Origin: Alphaproteobacteria bacterium
GTDB taxonomy: Bacteria > Pseudomonadota > Alphaproteobacteria > Rhodobacterales > Rhodobacteraceae
Reading direction: 5' to 3'
DNA length: 64,000 nucleotides
Assembly (NCBI GenBank): GCA_009908505.1
Contig: JAAAPD010000045.1
Coordinates: 1 to 64,000, forward strand
Both the position numbers and the translations under genes were made by a program. This document shows positions 30,397 to 40,371 of the stretch, piece after piece. Each line of letters opens with the position of its first letter. Within the stretch, counting starts at the first letter, position 1. Below the pieces are notes generated by a model that saw only the letters and a list, made by a program, of their open reading frames with translations, searched no databases and had not been told where the DNA came from.

Positions 30397-31851
30397 TCAG
30401 AACGGGGCCTCGACATCGCCCATGCGGACATAGACGGACTTCTTCTCGCTGAAATGCTCGATCGCGGCGCGCGAGTTCTCGCGGCCCACCCCCGACTGCT
30501 TGGACCCGCCGAACGGCGCTTCGACGGGCGCATCGTTATAGGTGTTGATGTAGCAGGTGCCGGCCTCGAACCCCGCGGCCATGCGATGGGCGCGGGCCAG
30601 GTCGCGGGTGAAGACCCCCGCCGACAGGCCGAACTCGGTGTCGTTGGCGCGGGCCAGCACCTCGTCCTCGGTGTCGAAATCCAGCACCGACAGGACCGGG
30701 CCGAAGATCTCTTCGCGCGCTATGGTCATGTCGTCGGTGACATCGGCGAAAACCGTGGGTTCCAGGAAATAGCCCTCGCGCTCCACCCGCTGGCCACCAC
30801 TGACCAGCCGCGCGCCTTCCTCGACCCCCTTGGCGACATAGCCCTCGACGATGTCCATCTGCTCGGCATTGACCAGCGGGCCGAAATTGACGGATTCGTC
30901 CAGAGGGTCGCCCATCTTCACGCCTTTCAGGCGCTCTTTCAGCCGATCGAGAAAGGCATCCTTGATGGCCTTTTGCACGAAGACCCGGGTGCCGTTGGAA
31001 CAGACCTGGCCCGAGGAATAGAAGTTGCCATTGATCGCGCCGCTGACCGCGTTTTCGAGGTCGGCGTCGTCGAAGATCACGAGGGGCGACTTGCCGCCCA
31101 GTTCCATCGTCACGTGCTTCATGCCCACGGCGGCCATGGCATAGACCTTGCGGCCCGTAGGTACCGACCCGGTCAGCGACACCTTGGCCACGCGCTTGTC
31201 ATTGACCAGAAGCGAACCGACCCGCGCGCGGCCCTGGATCACGTTGAACACGCCTTTGGGCAGGCCCGCCTCGTGTAATATCTCGGCCACCTGCAACGCC
31301 GATAGCGGCGTGGTTTCCGAGGGCTTGAAGATCATCGCGTTGCCACAGGCCAGAGCCGGGGCGCCCTTCCAGCAGGCGATTTGGGTGGGGTAGTTCCACG
31401 CGCCCAGCCCAACGCAGATGCCCAGCGGTTCGCGCCGGGTATAAACGAAATCCTCGCCAAGCGGGATGTAGTCGCCCGTCAGGCTGCCGGCGATGCCGCC
31501 GAAATATTCCAGCGCATCGGCTCCGCTGGTGGCATCGGCGACAAGCGTTTCCTGCAAGGGCTTGCCGGTGTCGCGGGTTTCCAGCACCGACAGGTCGTGG
31601 TTGCGCTCGCGCATCATGTCGGCGGCCCGGCGCAGGATGCGTCCGCGCTGGGTGCCGGTCATGGCGGCCCATTCGGGCTGGGCGCGCCGGGCGGCCGCCA
31701 GGGCCTGTTCGACCACCGCGTCGGTGGCGGCATAGACGCTGGCGATCCGGTCCCCTGTGGCAGGATAGATCACTGGGATCTCGGCGCCGGACGTGTCCTC
31801 GATATATTCGCCATCGACGAAATGGCTGCCCTTGGGCTGCGGGTCGATCAT
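30397..31851 (-). CDS. betB: betaine aldehyde dehydrogenase
   Basis: A 484-residue NAD(P)-dependent aldehyde dehydrogenase making glycine betaine, the osmoprotectant. The cofactor loop [10 protein letters not shown], general-base Glu250 in TMELGGKSP and nucleophile Cys284 in GQVCSNGTR are intact; the C-terminal [14 protein letters not shown] is typical of BetB. The start ATG 31851 is one base after the betC stop (TGAGATG), so translation is coupled; the longer frame to 32217 is a shadow inside betC. Confidence 0.96.
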   Translation of the reverse strand: MIDPQPKGSHFVDGEYIEDTSGAEIPVIYPATGDRIASVYAATDAVVEQALAAARRAQPEWAAMTGTQRGRILRRAADMMRERNHDLSVLETRDTGKPLQETLVADATSGADALEYFGGIAGSLTGDYIPLGEDFVYTRREPLGICVGLGAWNYPTQIACWKGAPALACGNAMIFKPSETTPLSALQVAEILHEAGLPKGVFNVIQGRARVGSLLVNDKRVAKVSLTGSVPTGRKVYAMAAVGMKHVTMELGGKSPLVIFDDADLENAVSGAINGNFYSSGQVCSNGTRVFVQKAIKDAFLDRLKERLKGVKMGDPLDESVNFGPLVNAEQMDIVEGYVAKGVEEGARLVSGGQRVEREGYFLEPTVFADVTDDMTIAREEIFGPVLSVLDFDTEDEVLARANDTEFGLSAGVFTRDLARAHRMAAGFEAGTCYINTYNDAPVEAPFGGSKQSGVGRENSRAAIEHFSEKKSVYVRMGDVEAPF

Positions 31852-31852
31852 C

Positions 31853-33358
31853 TCATTCCCCTCTCGGAAAGCGTTGATTTTCCTCAAGAACATTGAGGTC
31901 CATGTGATTGCGCATATACCGTTCCGAGGCCTGCTGCAGCGGCTGATAGTCCCAGGGAAAATAGGCCCCGTTGCGCAATGCCTCGTAGACCACACAGCGC
32001 CGCGCCTGGCTTTGGCGCACCTCGGCGTCGAACTTGTCCAGATCCCACATTGCATCGGCTTGGGCGCGGAAATCGGCGAGCGTGTCTTGATGTTCTGCGA
32101 CTTGGGCCAGGTTCCGGCGCTCTTGCGGGTCGGCGGCCAGATCGAACAATTGCTCCGGGTCCAGGGCGCAGCGCGTATATTTCCAGCGCCCCTGCCGCAG
32201 TGAAACCAGCGGCGCATAGGACGCCTCGGCGGCGTATTCCATCGCCACGGGGCTGGTCCGCGCGCCGCCCTGCCCCGAGGGTCTCAGGCTTTCGCCATCT
32301 GTCCAGGAGGCGACCTCGTCCATGGTGACCCCGGCCAGATCACATACGGTCGGGCAAACGTCGATATTGGAAGCGGGCGTGTCAACCCGCACCGGTGCCA
32401 TGTCCGGGTCGCAGATCATCAAGGGCACCCGTGCGGACCCTTCGTAGAAGGACATCTTGAACCACAGGCCGCGTTCGCCCAGCATGTCGCCGTGATCCGA
32501 CACGAAAAGGATCGTCGCCTCCTGCCGGGTATCCTCCATCACCTGCAGGATCTCCCCGATCTTGTCGTCCAGATAGCTGATATTGGCGAAATAGGCGCGG
32601 CGGGCGCGGCGGACATGATTGTCAGTTATGTCGTAGCTGCGCCAGTCATTGGCGTCGAAAATGCGCTGCGAATGCGGGTCGTGGTCGTCGTAGTCCAAGG
32701 CCGGCACTTGCGGCAGCAGGTGATCGCATTCCTCGTAAAGATCCCAATATTTCTTGCGCGCCACGTAGGGGTCATGGGGGTGGGTGAAGCTGACTGTCAG
32801 GCACCAGGGGCGGGCATCCTGCCCCCGCGCGAGATCGTAAAGCTTGCGCGTCGCGTGATAGGCGACCTCGTCGTCATATTCCATCTGGTTGGAGATTTCG
32901 GCCACCCCGGCGCCCGTCACCGAGCCCATGTTGTGATACCACCAGTCGATGCGTTCGCCCGGCTTGCGGTAATCCGGGGTCCAGCCGAAATCGGCCGGAT
33001 AGATATCGGTGGTCAGGCGGTCCTCGAAGCCGTGCATCTGGTCGGGGCCGACGAAATGCATCTTGCCCGACAGGCAGGTCTGATAACCCGCGCGGCGCAG
33101 ATGATGTGCGTAGGTCGGGATGGCCGAGCTGAATTCGGCGGCATTGTCATAGACCCCGGTGCGGCTGGGCAATTGGCCGGTCATGAAACTGGCCCGCCCC
33201 GGCGCGCAGAGCGGGCTGGCCGTGTAGGCATTGGCAAACCGGGTCGACCGATCGGCCAGCTTGCGCAGATTCGGGGCATGGAGCCAGTCGGCGGGGCCGT
33301 CGGGGAACAGCGTCCCGTTCAACTGGTCCACCATCAGGATCAGGATATTGCGGGTCAT
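31853..33358 (-). CDS. betC: choline-sulfatase
   Basis: A 501-residue sulfatase that hydrolyses choline-O-sulfate to choline and sulfate. The sulfatase signature [11 protein letters not shown] contains Cys51, which must be converted to formylglycine. Metal ligands are visible at the start (LMVDQLN) and in [12 protein letters not shown]. The C-terminal region after residue 400 ending in YMRNHMDLN belongs to the choline-sulfatase C-terminal domain. It overlaps betI by 4 bp (ATGA) and betB follows after one base, the betICBA order known from rhizobia and roseobacters. Confidence 0.95.
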   Translation of the reverse strand: MTRNILILMVDQLNGTLFPDGPADWLHAPNLRKLADRSTRFANAYTASPLCAPGRASFMTGQLPSRTGVYDNAAEFSSAIPTYAHHLRRAGYQTCLSGKMHFVGPDQMHGFEDRLTTDIYPADFGWTPDYRKPGERIDWWYHNMGSVTGAGVAEISNQMEYDDEVAYHATRKLYDLARGQDARPWCLTVSFTHPHDPYVARKKYWDLYEECDHLLPQVPALDYDDHDPHSQRIFDANDWRSYDITDNHVRRARRAYFANISYLDDKIGEILQVMEDTRQEATILFVSDHGDMLGERGLWFKMSFYEGSARVPLMICDPDMAPVRVDTPASNIDVCPTVCDLAGVTMDEVASWTDGESLRPSGQGGARTSPVAMEYAAEASYAPLVSLRQGRWKYTRCALDPEQLFDLAADPQERRNLAQVAEHQDTLADFRAQADAMWDLDKFDAEVRQSQARRCVVYEALRNGAYFPWDYQPLQQASERYMRNHMDLNVLEENQRFPRGE

Positions 33359-33927
33359 CCCAGTTCCCTTTCGATCAGGCCGAGGACAAGCGCCGTCGCC
33401 TCGGCCTCGTTTTCCAGGTCTTCGCGCAGGCTGACCCGCAGGTAGAGTCCGTCGATCAGCGCCGCGAGGCGGTCGGCGATCGTTTCGGCAGCCGCGCCGG
33501 CAAGTGGTCGCAACTCGTGCAACAGATTGGACCGCAGCCGCCGCCGATAGATCGAAAGGAGCCGGGCGGCACTATCACTTTTCTGGGCAAGGACGTAGAA
33601 ATTCAGCCAGGACGCGATGGTTTCCTTGCGAAAATTCGATGTCGAGAAACTGGCCCGCACGATCGCCTCCAGCCTTTCACGCGCACCCGGCGCCATCGCC
33701 AGCGCCCCGCGCACCTCGGCCCCGTAGACCGTCAGCGTGTGGCGCATGGCAGCCAGGAAGATATCTTCCTTGCCGCCGAAATAGTGATGCGCCAATGCAC
33801 TGGACATCCCCGCCCGCTTGGCGATGCGGGCCACGGTCACATCCAGGCTGCCGGTCGCCCCGATCTCGGCGATCGTGGCTTTTACCAGCGCCTCACGGCG
33901 TATAGGCTCTGCCCCAAGCTTTGGCAT
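33355..33927 (-). CDS. betI: BetI, choline-responsive TetR repressor
   Basis: A 190-residue TetR-family repressor. The helix-turn-helix is at about residues 31-50 (VARIAKRAGMSSALAHHYF), and the IADRLAALIDGLYLR helix near the C-terminus is characteristic of BetI ligand domains. Choline relieves repression of the bet genes in characterised homologues. It is the first gene of the betICBA operon and lies opposite choX; a BetI-type palindrome sits in the 95-bp shared region. Confidence 0.93.
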   Translation of the reverse strand: MPKLGAEPIRREALVKATIAEIGATGSLDVTVARIAKRAGMSSALAHHYFGGKEDIFLAAMRHTLTVYGAEVRGALAMAPGARERLEAIVRASFSTSNFRKETIASWLNFYVLAQKSDSAARLLSIYRRRLRSNLLHELRPLAGAAAETIADRLAALIDGLYLRVSLREDLENEAEATALVLGLIERELG

Positions 33928-33970
33928 GCGGTCCCCGAAATGACTTGCATTGCGCAGGCTAGTTTGTTCT

Positions 33971-33990
33971 TTATTGACTCGTCAATCAAG
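33971..33990. promoter_or_regulatory. BetI operator
   Basis: The perfect inverted repeat ATTGAC-TC-GTCAAT (33973-33986) extends into TTATTGACTCGTCAATCAAG, which on the minus strand resembles the BetI consensus as I recall it (TTGATTGA...TCAATMAA). It lies 44 bp from betI and 33 bp from choX, so it can control both transcripts. Confidence 0.8.
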
Positions 33991-34022
33991 AAAAAACCGA
34001 AACCGACAACAGGGAGTTACCC

Positions 34023-34946
34023 ATGAAATCCTCGCTTTCCATCCTCGCCATCTGTGCGGCCACCGCGGCGCATGCGGATTGCGATACCGTGACCTTCTCG
34101 GATGTGGGCTGGACCGACATCACCGCGACAACCGCCGCAACCACCGTCGTGGTCGAGGCGCTGGGTTACGACACCGACGTCAAGGTCCTTTCCGTACCAG
34201 TCACCTATACCTCGCTGGCCGAAGGCGACGTGGACGTGTTCCTGGGCAACTGGATGCCCACCATGGAAGGCGACATCGCCCCCTATCGCGAAGCGGGCAC
34301 CGTCGACACTGTGCGCGCCAACCTCGAAGGCGCGAAATACACGCTGGCCACGAATGCCGCGGGTGCCGCGCTCGGCATCACCAGCTTTGACGCGATCGCG
34401 GCCAACGCCGATGCGCTGGATGCGGAAATCTACGGTATCGAGCCGGGCAATGACGGCAACCGCCTGATCATGGACATGATCGCCGACAACGCCTTCGGCC
34501 TCGGTGATGCCGATTTCGAGGTGGTCGAAAGCTCCGAAGCGGGGATGCTGGCCCAAGTCGGCCGCGCCTCGGACCGGGATGAACCCATCGTGTTCCTGGG
34601 CTGGGAACCCCACCCGATGAACGCCAATTACGACATGACCTACCTCGAAGGCGGCGATGACTGGTTTGGCCCCAACCTGGGCGGCGCCACCGTTTATACC
34701 AACACCACGGCCGGCTATGCCGAGACCTGCCCGAACCTCGGGGCATTCCTGAACAACCTGGAATTCACCCTGGCCATGGAGAACGAGATCATGGGCGCGA
34801 TCCTGAATGACGGCGCTGATCCGGCCGAGGCCGCGACCTCATGGATGTCGGCCAATGGCGACGTGGTCATGGGCTGGCTCGACGGCGTGACGACCCGCGA
34901 TGGCGGCGATGCCGCCGAGGCGGTTTCGGCCGCGCTCGGGCTGTAG
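34023..34946 (+). CDS. choX: choline ABC transporter substrate-binding protein
   Basis: A 307-residue periplasmic binding protein with a signal peptide (ending AAHA) and the OpuAC-type fold. The aromatic and glycine-rich binding loops typical of ChoX are present (SDVGWTDITATTA, FLGNWMPTMEGD, FLGWEPHPMN). It delivers choline to ChoWV. AGGGAG precedes the start. It is divergent from betI and followed after 93 bp, containing stem-loops, by choW. The mature part is acidic, as is usual for marine periplasmic proteins. Confidence 0.94.
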   Translation: MKSSLSILAICAATAAHADCDTVTFSDVGWTDITATTAATTVVVEALGYDTDVKVLSVPVTYTSLAEGDVDVFLGNWMPTMEGDIAPYREAGTVDTVRANLEGAKYTLATNAAGAALGITSFDAIAANADALDAEIYGIEPGNDGNRLIMDMIADNAFGLGDADFEVVESSEAGMLAQVGRASDRDEPIVFLGWEPHPMNANYDMTYLEGGDDWFGPNLGGATVYTNTTAGYAETCPNLGAFLNNLEFTLAMENEIMGAILNDGADPAEAATSWMSANGDVVMGWLDGVTTRDGGDAAEAVSAALGL

Positions 34947-34953
34947 GACTGAC

Positions 34954-34983
34954 CGGGCCGTCCTGATGGGGCGGCCCGAATTT
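34954..34983 (+). terminator. stem-loop after choX
   Basis: CGGGCCGTCC (34954-34963), a five-base loop TGATG and GGGCGGCCCG (34969-34978) form a 10-bp stem with one G-T pair, followed by AATTTCTTCT. It may act as a partial terminator or a 3' stabiliser that lets the binding protein be made in excess over the permease. Confidence 0.7.
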
Positions 34984-35007
34984 CTTCTGCAGAAGCGGAT
35001 GTTGCGA

Positions 35008-35027
35008 CGCCCCGAAGGCGCGGGGCG
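35008..35027 (+). promoter_or_regulatory. stem-loop next to choW ribosome site
   Basis: CGCCCC (35008-35013) pairs with GGGGCG (35022-35027), ending about five bases before the GGAGG that precedes choW. It could damp choW translation. Confidence 0.4.
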
Positions 35028-35039
35028 GGATGGAGGCCC

Positions 35040-35876
35040 ATGCTGACATGGTTGACTGAGAACAAGCTGCCCATCGGGGAATGGGCCGAGGCCGGATTCG
35101 ACTGGCTCGAACGCACCGGCCAGGTCTTTTTCGACTTCCTGTCCGTCACGATGGAAAACCTGATTGACGGCATTCTCTGGGTGCTTCTCACGCCGCACCC
35201 GTTGTTCATAATCGCCGCCTTTGTCGGCCTGACATGGGTGTTGCAGCGCAACTGGAAAACCTGCCTGTTCGTGGCGGTGGGGTTCCTGTTCATCCTGAAC
35301 CAGGATTATTGGGAAGAAACCGCCGAAAGCCTGACGCTGGTCCTGTCGGCTTGCGTGGTCTGTATGGCCATCGGCGTACCCATCGGCATCGCCGCCGCCC
35401 ATCGCCCCCGCCTTTACGCCTGGATGCGGCCGGTTCTGGACCTGATGCAGACCTTGCCCACCTTCGTCTACCTGATCCCGGCAATCGTCTTTTTCGGCAT
35501 CGGCATGGTGCCCGGCCTGATCGCAACGGTGATCTTCGTGATCCCCGCGCCGATCCGGCTGACGCAGCTGGGCATTGCCTCGACCCCGCTGGCCCTGCTT
35601 GAGGCCGCCGACGCCTTCGGCGCAACGCCGCGGCAGAAGCTGTGGAAGATCGAGCTGCCCTCGGCCCTTCCCCAGATCATGACCGGACTGAACCAGACCA
35701 TCATGCTGTCGCTGTCCATGGTCGTCATCGCCGCGCTGGTCGGCGCCGACGGGCTGGGCGTGCCGGTGGTACGGGCCCTGAACACGGTCGACACCGCAAA
35801 GGGATTCGAAAGCGGGCTGGTGATCGTGATCGTCGCGATCATCCTGGACAGGATGTTGAGGGTGGACCGGAAATGA
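35040..35876 (+). CDS. choW: choline ABC transporter permease
   Basis: A 278-residue inner-membrane permease of the ProW/OpuAB family. An amphipathic N-terminal part is followed by membrane helices (LFIIAAFVGLTWVL, ACVVCMAIGVPIGIAAA, VYLIPAIVFFGIGMVPGLIATVIFVIP quoted in part). The EAA-type loop that contacts the ATPase is EAADAFGATPRQKLWKIELP. It forms the channel for choline uptake with ChoV and ChoX. The stop overlaps the choV start as ATGA. Confidence 0.94.
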   Translation: MLTWLTENKLPIGEWAEAGFDWLERTGQVFFDFLSVTMENLIDGILWVLLTPHPLFIIAAFVGLTWVLQRNWKTCLFVAVGFLFILNQDYWEETAESLTLVLSACVVCMAIGVPIGIAAAHRPRLYAWMRPVLDLMQTLPTFVYLIPAIVFFGIGMVPGLIATVIFVIPAPIRLTQLGIASTPLALLEAADAFGATPRQKLWKIELPSALPQIMTGLNQTIMLSLSMVVIAALVGADGLGVPVVRALNTVDTAKGFESGLVIVIVAIILDRMLRVDRK

Positions 35877-36874
35877 GCGCCGTTGAATTCGACATAGTCT
35901 CGATCGTTTTCGGGGACCACCCCGAAACCGCCCTGCCCCTGATGGACGCCGGACAGAACCGCACCGACATCCAGACGGCCACGGGCCAGGTGCTGGGCGT
36001 GCACGATTGTTCGCTCGACGTGGAAGAGGGCGAAATCCTTGTGCTGATGGGCCTGTCGGGGTCGGGCAAGTCCACCCTGCTACGCGCCGTCAACGGGCTG
36101 AACCCCGTGGTGCGCGGCGAGGTCCGGGTCGAGGAGGAAGGCGAAATGGTCAGCGTCACCCAAGCCGATACCGCCACCCTGCGCCGCCTGCGCCGCAAGA
36201 GGATCGCCATGGTCTTTCAGCAATTCGGCCTGCTGCCCTGGCGCAGCGTGCGCGACAATGTCGGCTTTGGCCTGGAACTGGACGGGATGGCCAAGGACGA
36301 GCGGCGCGAAAAGGTCGATTCGCAATTGGCGTTGGTGGGCCTGTCTGACCGGGCGGACGCGCTGGTGGGCGAATTGTCTGGCGGGATGCAGCAGCGCGTC
36401 GGCCTGGCCCGCGCCTTTGCCACAGACGCGCCGATCCTTCTGATGGACGAGCCCTTCTCGGCGCTCGATCCGCTGATCCGGACCCGCCTGCAGGACGAGT
36501 TGCTGGACCTGCAACAGCGGCTGGGCAAGACCATCATCTTCGTCAGCCACGACCTGGACGAGGCGTTCAAGATCGGCAATCGCATCGCCATCATGGAAGG
36601 CGGTCGGATCGTGCAATGCGGCACCCCGCGCGAGATCTTCTCCAGCCCGGCCAATGATTACGTTGCCGATTTCGTCGCCAACATGAACCCGCTGGGCGTG
36701 CTGCGCGCCCGTGACGTGATGATTGACGGGGTCGAGGGGCCCGAAGTGGATGCCGAGGCGCCTCTGGCGGACCTGATCGACCGGTTGCAGGACACGCCCA
36801 GCCTGACGGTGACCGAGGCCGGGCAAACCATCGGCAAGGTCACGCAAGGATCGGTTCTGGCGCGCATCGGTTAA
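35873..36874 (+). CDS. choV: choline ABC transporter ATP-binding protein
   Basis: A 333-residue ATPase of the ProV/OpuAA type. Walker A is GLSGSGKST (60-68), the signature LSGGMQQRV, and Walker B ILLMDEPFSALDP; the QQFGLLPWRSV Q-loop is typical. Residues after about 270 form a short regulatory tail in place of full CBS domains. ATG 35873 overlaps the choW stop. The following 34 bp separate it from the convergent soxG gene. Confidence 0.94.
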   Translation: MSAVEFDIVSIVFGDHPETALPLMDAGQNRTDIQTATGQVLGVHDCSLDVEEGEILVLMGLSGSGKSTLLRAVNGLNPVVRGEVRVEEEGEMVSVTQADTATLRRLRRKRIAMVFQQFGLLPWRSVRDNVGFGLELDGMAKDERREKVDSQLALVGLSDRADALVGELSGGMQQRVGLARAFATDAPILLMDEPFSALDPLIRTRLQDELLDLQQRLGKTIIFVSHDLDEAFKIGNRIAIMEGGRIVQCGTPREIFSSPANDYVADFVANMNPLGVLRARDVMIDGVEGPEVDAEAPLADLIDRLQDTPSLTVTEAGQTIGKVTQGSVLARIG

Positions 36875-36908
36875 GCGGCGCGAAGAATTTTAGGAAGATT
36901 CTTGCCCG

Positions 36909-37448
36909 TCAGCCGCGGGCAGCAACGGCGCCGGCCGCGCGGGTCAGCTCCTCGACCAGAGTTTCGGCCATGGACCGGAACACCATGATCTCGAACGCTT
37001 TGGCGCCGCTGCGCGTCGCGCTGGCGGTCATGCGACCCAGCAAGGTGCGTGCCGTGTGGCCGCGCTTGAATTGGCTCGCGCGCAAGTCCAGCGGCACCAG
37101 CCGGGCCAGCACGTCCTCGGCCCGGTCCCCGACGATTTCGACCACGCACCAGGCGTCGGACTGGTCCACGCAGGCCGCGCCTGCCAGGTCGGGGCACGCG
37201 GCCCCCATCAGCAGTGCCTCACCCTTGCCGACCCAAATGGCCCTCGCCCCACCCTTGGACTGGCTCCGGCCCGGCGCGGGAAAACCGAGGCCCAGCGCCG
37301 ATTTGAGCGCCTCGCCCACCGCCTTGTCCTGGCCCTTGAAGGGCAGGATGGCCGTGACGGGGCCGGGGTCGATCTCGGCAATCGTGACCGCGCCGATGGT
37401 CTGGGGCAAAAGCCCTTCGCAGGGCGAAAGTGCAACAAGATTAGCCAC
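36909..37448 (-). CDS. soxG: sarcosine oxidase gamma subunit
   Basis: A 179-residue subunit of heterotetrameric sarcosine oxidase, structural in role, with the conserved segments LVPLDLRASQFKRGHTARTLLG and FEIMVFRSMAETLVEEL near the C-terminus. The gene starts at a GTG (37448) that overlaps the soxA stop by 8 bp, so translation is coupled. It is the last gene of soxBDAG and is convergent with choV. Without the other subunits it has no known activity. Confidence 0.88.
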   Translation of the reverse strand: MANLVALSPCEGLLPQTIGAVTIAEIDPGPVTAILPFKGQDKAVGEALKSALGLGFPAPGRSQSKGGARAIWVGKGEALLMGAACPDLAGAACVDQSDAWCVVEIVGDRAEDVLARLVPLDLRASQFKRGHTARTLLGRMTASATRSGAKAFEIMVFRSMAETLVEELTRAAGAVAARG

Positions 37449-40371
37449 GAACGCGCGCCCCTTCCTTGTCGAAAAAGACGGGGTCGCACACCCGGGCCAG
37501 CGTCGTGACCCCGCGCAGGTGATCGACCATCTTGATGGTTTCGCCATGCCGCGCCCGACCATTCGTCAGAAAGCCCAGCGCCAAGTCATGTCCAAGGGTG
37601 GGCGAATGACAGACACTGGTGACATAGCCATGGTCGTTGGTCCGAACCGGTTCGGCGCGATCCTCGAACAGATGCGCCCCGGCGGTAAGCTTGCCGGCCG
37701 GATCGACGGGGTGCAGCCCCACCAGCTGTTCGCGGCTCTCCTCCAGAAGGCCCGGCCGGCGCGAGGCCGAGAAGCCGACGCAATCCGTCTTCTTGCTGAC
37801 CATCCCCTCGAAGCCGATGTCGAAGGCCGTGGTCCGGCCGTGGATCTCGGCATGGGTGATATGGCCCTTTTCGATCCGCATGACATTCAGCGCCTCCATT
37901 CCGTAGGCACCGCCGCCCATGGTTTCGGCCTGGGCCAGCAAGACCCGGTAGAGCGCCGCGCCATAGCCGGCCGGCACCGCGATCTCGTAGGCATGTTCGC
38001 CCGAGAAGGAGATGCGGAACAGCCGCCCGCGCACGCCCATCACGTCGACCTCGCCACAGGCCATGAAGGGCCAGGACTCGGGGTCGATGCCCCCGTCGAC
38101 CACGGCATCCAGCAGGTCGCGCGACTTTGGCCCGGCCACTGCGAACTGCGCCCATTGTTCGGTGGCACTGGTAAAGACCACGTCCAGATCGGGGCGCAGC
38201 GCCTGCGACACCCATGCCAGGTGGCGCATGACAAGACCCGCTGCGGCGGTGGTCGTCGTCATGACGAAGTGGCTTTTCCCCATCCGCGCGGTGGTGCCGT
38301 CATCCATGACATGGCCATCCTCACGCAGCATCAGGCCATAGCGCACCCGTCCCACCTTCAGCGTGCTGAAGGTGTTGGTATAGACGAAATCGAGGAAGGC
38401 CGCCGCATCGGGCCCCTGGATATCGATCTTGCCCAAGGTCGAGACATCGCAGATGCCAACGGCATTGCGCACCATCGTGACCTCGCGATTGCAGGACTCC
38501 TGCCAGGTCCTTTCGTCGGGCTTCGGGAAATAGCTGGGACGATACCATAGCCCCGCCTCGATCATCGGGGCACCGCGATCGACGCTTGCCGTGTGGCTGG
38601 TGGTCACGCGCTTGGGCGCGAAGCCCTCGCCTTGCGATCCCGCGCCCATCGCGGCGATGGACACCGGCGTATAGGGCGGGCGGAAGGTGGTCGTGCCGGT
38701 TTCGGGGATGCCACGCCCGGTGGCATCGGCAAGAACCGCCAAGGCGGCCACGTTCGAGTTCTTGCCCTGATCGGTTGCCATGCCCTGTGTCGTGTAACGC
38801 TTCATATGCTCGACCGAGCGGAAATTTTCCTGCGCGGCCAGCCGCACGTCCTTCACATGGACGTCGTTCTGGAAGTCGAGCCATTTGCGCCCCCGCCCCT
38901 CGACCGCCCAAAGCTCCTCGATGCGATAGGGGCGATCCTCGGCGCGGGGCATGGCGGTGTCAGAGGGTGTCAGGCCCAGCTCGATCACCACCTCCTTCGC
39001 GACGCGGGCACCATCGGCCAGGCAGGCGGCGGTGGAAAACTGCCCGCGCGCGGCCCCGGCGGCCGTCATGCCCGGCACCATGCCGTCACGCGGCAGGAAG
39101 CTGAGCGTTTCGGCATTCCATTCAGGCCGTCCGTTCATGTGGCAGGCCAAGTGGACCGAGGGGTTCCAGCCCCCAGAGACGGCCAGGCACTCGGCCTCGA
39201 TCCGCAAGGTGCGGTCGCTTTGGCGTATCGACAGGCTCTCAAGCCCCTTGCGGCCCTTGGTGCCGATCACCTGCGCCCCGGTGAAGAGCTTGTAATCACC
39301 CAATGCCTGCGCCTCGGCGCGGCTGTCGATCACCGCCGACACGTCCACGCCCGCCGCCATCAAGTCCAGCGCCGTGCGGTGCGCCCCGTCATTGTTGGCG
39401 AAGACCGCGACCTTGCGGCCCGCGACCACGCCCCAGCGGTTGAGGTAGGCGCGCACGGCGCCCGCCGTCATGATCCCGGGGCGGTCGTTGTTCGGGAAGG
39501 CCACGGGCCGTTCCAGCGCCCCGGCGCACAGGATCGCGCGGCGCGCGACGATGCGCCAGAAGCATTCCAGCGGCTTGCCGGGTTGGTGGGGGTGGTGCTG
39601 GCCCACCCGTTCCAGCGCGCCATAGGTGCCCTGGTCATAGGCCCCTGTGACGGCCGTGCGGTGCATCAGGCGCACATTGTCCATGGTGGCCAGTTCGGCG
39701 ACGATATCAGCGGCCCAGGCGTGGCCGGGCTTGCCGTCCACCTCGCCGGTCTCGGCCAGAAGGCGGCCGCCCATCCGGCTGTCTTCATCCGCAACGATGA
39801 CATCCGCCCCGGCCCGCGCCGCACCCAGCGCCGCCATCAGGCCCGTGGGGCCCGCCCCGATCACCAGAACGTCGCAGAAGGCATAGGCCTTTTCGTAAGT
39901 ATCCTCGTTGGTCAGGCCCGACAGAGCGCCCAGACCGGCGGCGCGGCGGATGATGGGTTCATAAAGCTTCTCCCAGAAATTCTTGGGCCACATGAAGGTC
40001 TTGTAATAGAATCCTGCGCCCAGGAAGGGCGACATCAGGTCGTTGACCGCCATCAGGTCGAAACTGACCGAGGGAAAGGCGTTCTGGCTGCGTGCCTCCA
40101 GCCCCTCGTAGAGTTCCTGCACCGTGGCGCGCACGTTCGGATCCTGCTGCGGCCCATGGCCGATCGTGACCAGCGCGTTGGGTTCCTCGGACCCGGCGGT
40201 CAGAATGCCGCGCGGGCGGTGATACTTGAAGGATCGACCGACCACGCGCTTGTCATTGGCGATCAGCGCCGCGGCCAGCGTGTCGCCCTCGCGCCCGGTC
40301 AGGCGTTCCCCGTCAAAGGTGAAGGGCACCGATGTGTTGCTCTGGCACAGCCCGCGGCCCTCGATCCTCAT
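37441..40371 (-). CDS. soxA: sarcosine oxidase alpha subunit
   Basis: A 976-residue subunit. It begins with a 2Fe-2S-ferredoxin-like SoxA N-terminal domain (FTFDGERLTGREGDTLAAALIAN), then a nucleotide-binding oxidoreductase domain (CDVLVIGAGPTGLMAALGAARAG) that binds NAD in characterised enzymes, and ends with a GcvT-like folate-binding domain (from about residue 580; GKIDIQGPDAAAFLDFVYTN). The complex oxidises sarcosine to glycine, with transfer of the methyl group to tetrahydrofolate or release as formaldehyde, plus H2O2. ATGA overlap with soxD. Confidence 0.96.
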   Translation of the reverse strand: MRIEGRGLCQSNTSVPFTFDGERLTGREGDTLAAALIANDKRVVGRSFKYHRPRGILTAGSEEPNALVTIGHGPQQDPNVRATVQELYEGLEARSQNAFPSVSFDLMAVNDLMSPFLGAGFYYKTFMWPKNFWEKLYEPIIRRAAGLGALSGLTNEDTYEKAYAFCDVLVIGAGPTGLMAALGAARAGADVIVADEDSRMGGRLLAETGEVDGKPGHAWAADIVAELATMDNVRLMHRTAVTGAYDQGTYGALERVGQHHPHQPGKPLECFWRIVARRAILCAGALERPVAFPNNDRPGIMTAGAVRAYLNRWGVVAGRKVAVFANNDGAHRTALDLMAAGVDVSAVIDSRAEAQALGDYKLFTGAQVIGTKGRKGLESLSIRQSDRTLRIEAECLAVSGGWNPSVHLACHMNGRPEWNAETLSFLPRDGMVPGMTAAGAARGQFSTAACLADGARVAKEVVIELGLTPSDTAMPRAEDRPYRIEELWAVEGRGRKWLDFQNDVHVKDVRLAAQENFRSVEHMKRYTTQGMATDQGKNSNVAALAVLADATGRGIPETGTTTFRPPYTPVSIAAMGAGSQGEGFAPKRVTTSHTASVDRGAPMIEAGLWYRPSYFPKPDERTWQESCNREVTMVRNAVGICDVSTLGKIDIQGPDAAAFLDFVYTNTFSTLKVGRVRYGLMLREDGHVMDDGTTARMGKSHFVMTTTTAAAGLVMRHLAWVSQALRPDLDVVFTSATEQWAQFAVAGPKSRDLLDAVVDGGIDPESWPFMACGEVDVMGVRGRLFRISFSGEHAYEIAVPAGYGAALYRVLLAQAETMGGGAYGMEALNVMRIEKGHITHAEIHGRTTAFDIGFEGMVSKKTDCVGFSASRRPGLLEESREQLVGLHPVDPAGKLTAGAHLFEDRAEPVRTNDHGYVTSVCHSPTLGHDLALGFLTNGRARHGETIKMVDHLRGVTTLARVCDPVFFDKEGARVRG

